Notes under the pieces: generated by a model
Told to the model about the DNA's origin: nothing
The model's input: only the letters and a program-made list of their open reading frames with translations
Databases searched by the model: none
Shown: positions 7,090 to 7,600 of the stretch, one piece after another
How positions within the stretch are numbered: position 1 is the first letter of the stretch
How the letters are laid out: each line of letters begins with the position of its first letter
NCBI GenBank assembly: GCA_030633225.1
Contig: DAOVTF010000086.1
Coordinates: 1-7,600 of the forward strand
Source: Flavobacteriaceae bacterium
GTDB lineage: Bacteria; Bacteroidota; Bacteroidia; Flavobacteriales; Flavobacteriaceae
Reading direction: 5' to 3'
Length of the DNA: 7,600 bases
Translations under genes and position numbers: made by a program

Positions 7090-7485
7090 ATGAAAAACGA
7101 TAAAAATTACAAATATATTCTCACTTTTACTAGCCTAATATTATTAATAATATTTAGTACAACATCATGTATCACACCTCAAGATGCTTATAATAATGAT
7201 GGTATTTATGGTTCACAAAATTCAAATAAAGAAGTTGTTTTAGTAAAAGATTCAAAATCTGATTATTACCAAGAGTACTTTTCAGGAGAAAGTGGTAGAT
7301 ATGAAATCGATGAAGATGATGTATTTACTGATATTGATAATTATGAAGGTTATGCTGAAACAGATACTTTATATGTAGAAGATCAATACAATGAAGGATA
7401 TGCACCATGGGATTATAATACTGATGTTAGTATTAATTTCTATGGAGGGTTTGGTTATTATGGTTATGGCGGCTATTGGGGCTAA
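7090..7485 (+). CDS. Predicted lipoprotein of unknown function, acidic with Gly/Tyr-rich end (possibly interrupted)
   Basis: I do not recognise a named family. The 131-residue product starts with a basic N-region (MKNDKNYKY) and a hydrophobic stretch at about 9-22. A lipobox-like FSTTSC follows with Cys27, indicating a signal peptidase II lipoprotein anchored in an outer or inner membrane. The segment 28-110 is polar and acidic, rich in Asp, Glu, Asn and Tyr (for example YEIDEDDVFTDID at 71-83). From about 114 it becomes Gly/Tyr/Trp-rich (INFYGGFGYYGYGGYWG). The TAA falls within this low-complexity part, and the same frame stays open afterwards with similar composition, so the natural protein may be longer. 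The ATG is the only sensible start because it gives a complete signal peptide. No Shine-Dalgarno sequence is visible. The gene is divergent from proS, with a 104-nt gap. The lipoprotein prediction is fairly firm; the function is unknown. Confidence 0.72.
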   Translation: MKNDKNYKYILTFTSLILLIIFSTTSCITPQDAYNNDGIYGSQNSNKEVVLVKDSKSDYYQEYFSGESGRYEIDEDDVFTDIDNYEGYAETDTLYVEDQYNEGYAPWDYNTDVSINFYGGFGYYGYGGYWG

Positions 7486-7600
7486 CCCAGCTCTGCGTAC
7501 GCCACTATACCCTATTACCTACTAGCTTATATATATGTCTTTGGCTATGCTCATTATGGCTGGGGTTACACATGGTATGGTGGTGGTGATGATTGTGGCT
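7486..7600 (+). other. In-frame open continuation of the lipoprotein gene after its TAA
   Basis: After the TAA at 7483-7485 the same reading frame has no stop for 38 codons, up to the window edge. It encodes a Tyr/Gly/Trp/Ala-rich stretch containing YATIPYYLLAYIYVFGYAHY and, further on, YGWGYTWYGGGDDCG. This resembles the Gly/Tyr-rich end of the preceding gene product. There is no in-frame ATG here, so it is unlikely to be a separate gene starting in the window. It is best read as the downstream part of a broken, misread or recoded gene. A chance open frame of this length is possible, but the matching composition argues against it. Confidence 0.5.

Noticed and set aside
7535..7600. Open frame from ATG at 7535 giving a hydrophobic Met/Val/Ala-rich peptide that runs off the window
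   Set aside because: It is the +1 reading of the Tyr/Gly-rich continuation, where GGT and TAT repeats turn into GTG and ATG codons. The in-frame continuation of the upstream gene is the better explanation.
1..7600. CRISPR array, insertion sequence, phage, toxin-antitoxin or defence genes
   Set aside because: No regularly spaced repeats, transposase, integrase or terminal repeats are visible. Although the window has a tRNA gene, a common integration site, the sequence on both sides is normal housekeeping DNA with no attachment-site duplication.

Overview
The window is AT-rich chromosomal DNA that most resembles a member of the Bacteroidota, probably a flavobacterium. Three things point there: the protein sequences (MreB, PBP2, RodA and a short archaeal-type ProRS of Bacteroidota character), the near absence of Shine-Dalgarno sequences before start codons, and two promoters that fit the Bacteroidota pattern TTTG-N19-TAnnTTTG.

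Positions 1-4978, plus strand, hold the cell-elongation (rod-shape) operon: the 3' part of mreB, then mreC, mreD, mrdA (PBP2) and rodA. The genes are very tightly packed: 14 nt between mreB and mreC, an 8-nt overlap mreC/mreD, 3 nt between mreD and mrdA, and a 20-nt overlap mrdA/rodA, where rodA appears to start at TTG. Together they encode the elongasome: MreB filaments with MreC and MreD position and activate the RodA glycosyltransferase and PBP2 transpeptidase pair that builds side-wall peptidoglycan. The operon ends at a bidirectional hairpin terminator at 5006-5045.

Positions 5059-6985, minus strand, hold translation genes: proS, tRNA-Glu(TTC) and rpsT, all pointing left and converging on rodA. 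A well-formed promoter lies just before the tRNA. No terminator separates tRNA-Glu from rpsT, so they probably share a transcript. proS has its own good promoter at 7045-7075.

Positions 7090-7600, plus strand and divergent from proS, hold a small predicted lipoprotein with an acidic middle and a Gly/Tyr/Trp-rich C-terminus. Its frame meets a TAA at 7483-7485, but the same frame stays open with similar aromatic/Gly-rich composition to the window end. The annotated end may therefore be a nonsense mutation or a sequence error.

I see no mobile element, CRISPR array, defence locus or convincing novel system. Most of the window is conserved housekeeping sequence. The points most worth checking are the interrupted lipoprotein gene, a Cys/His cluster in PBP2, the lost zinc ligands in ProRS, and the TTG start of rodA.
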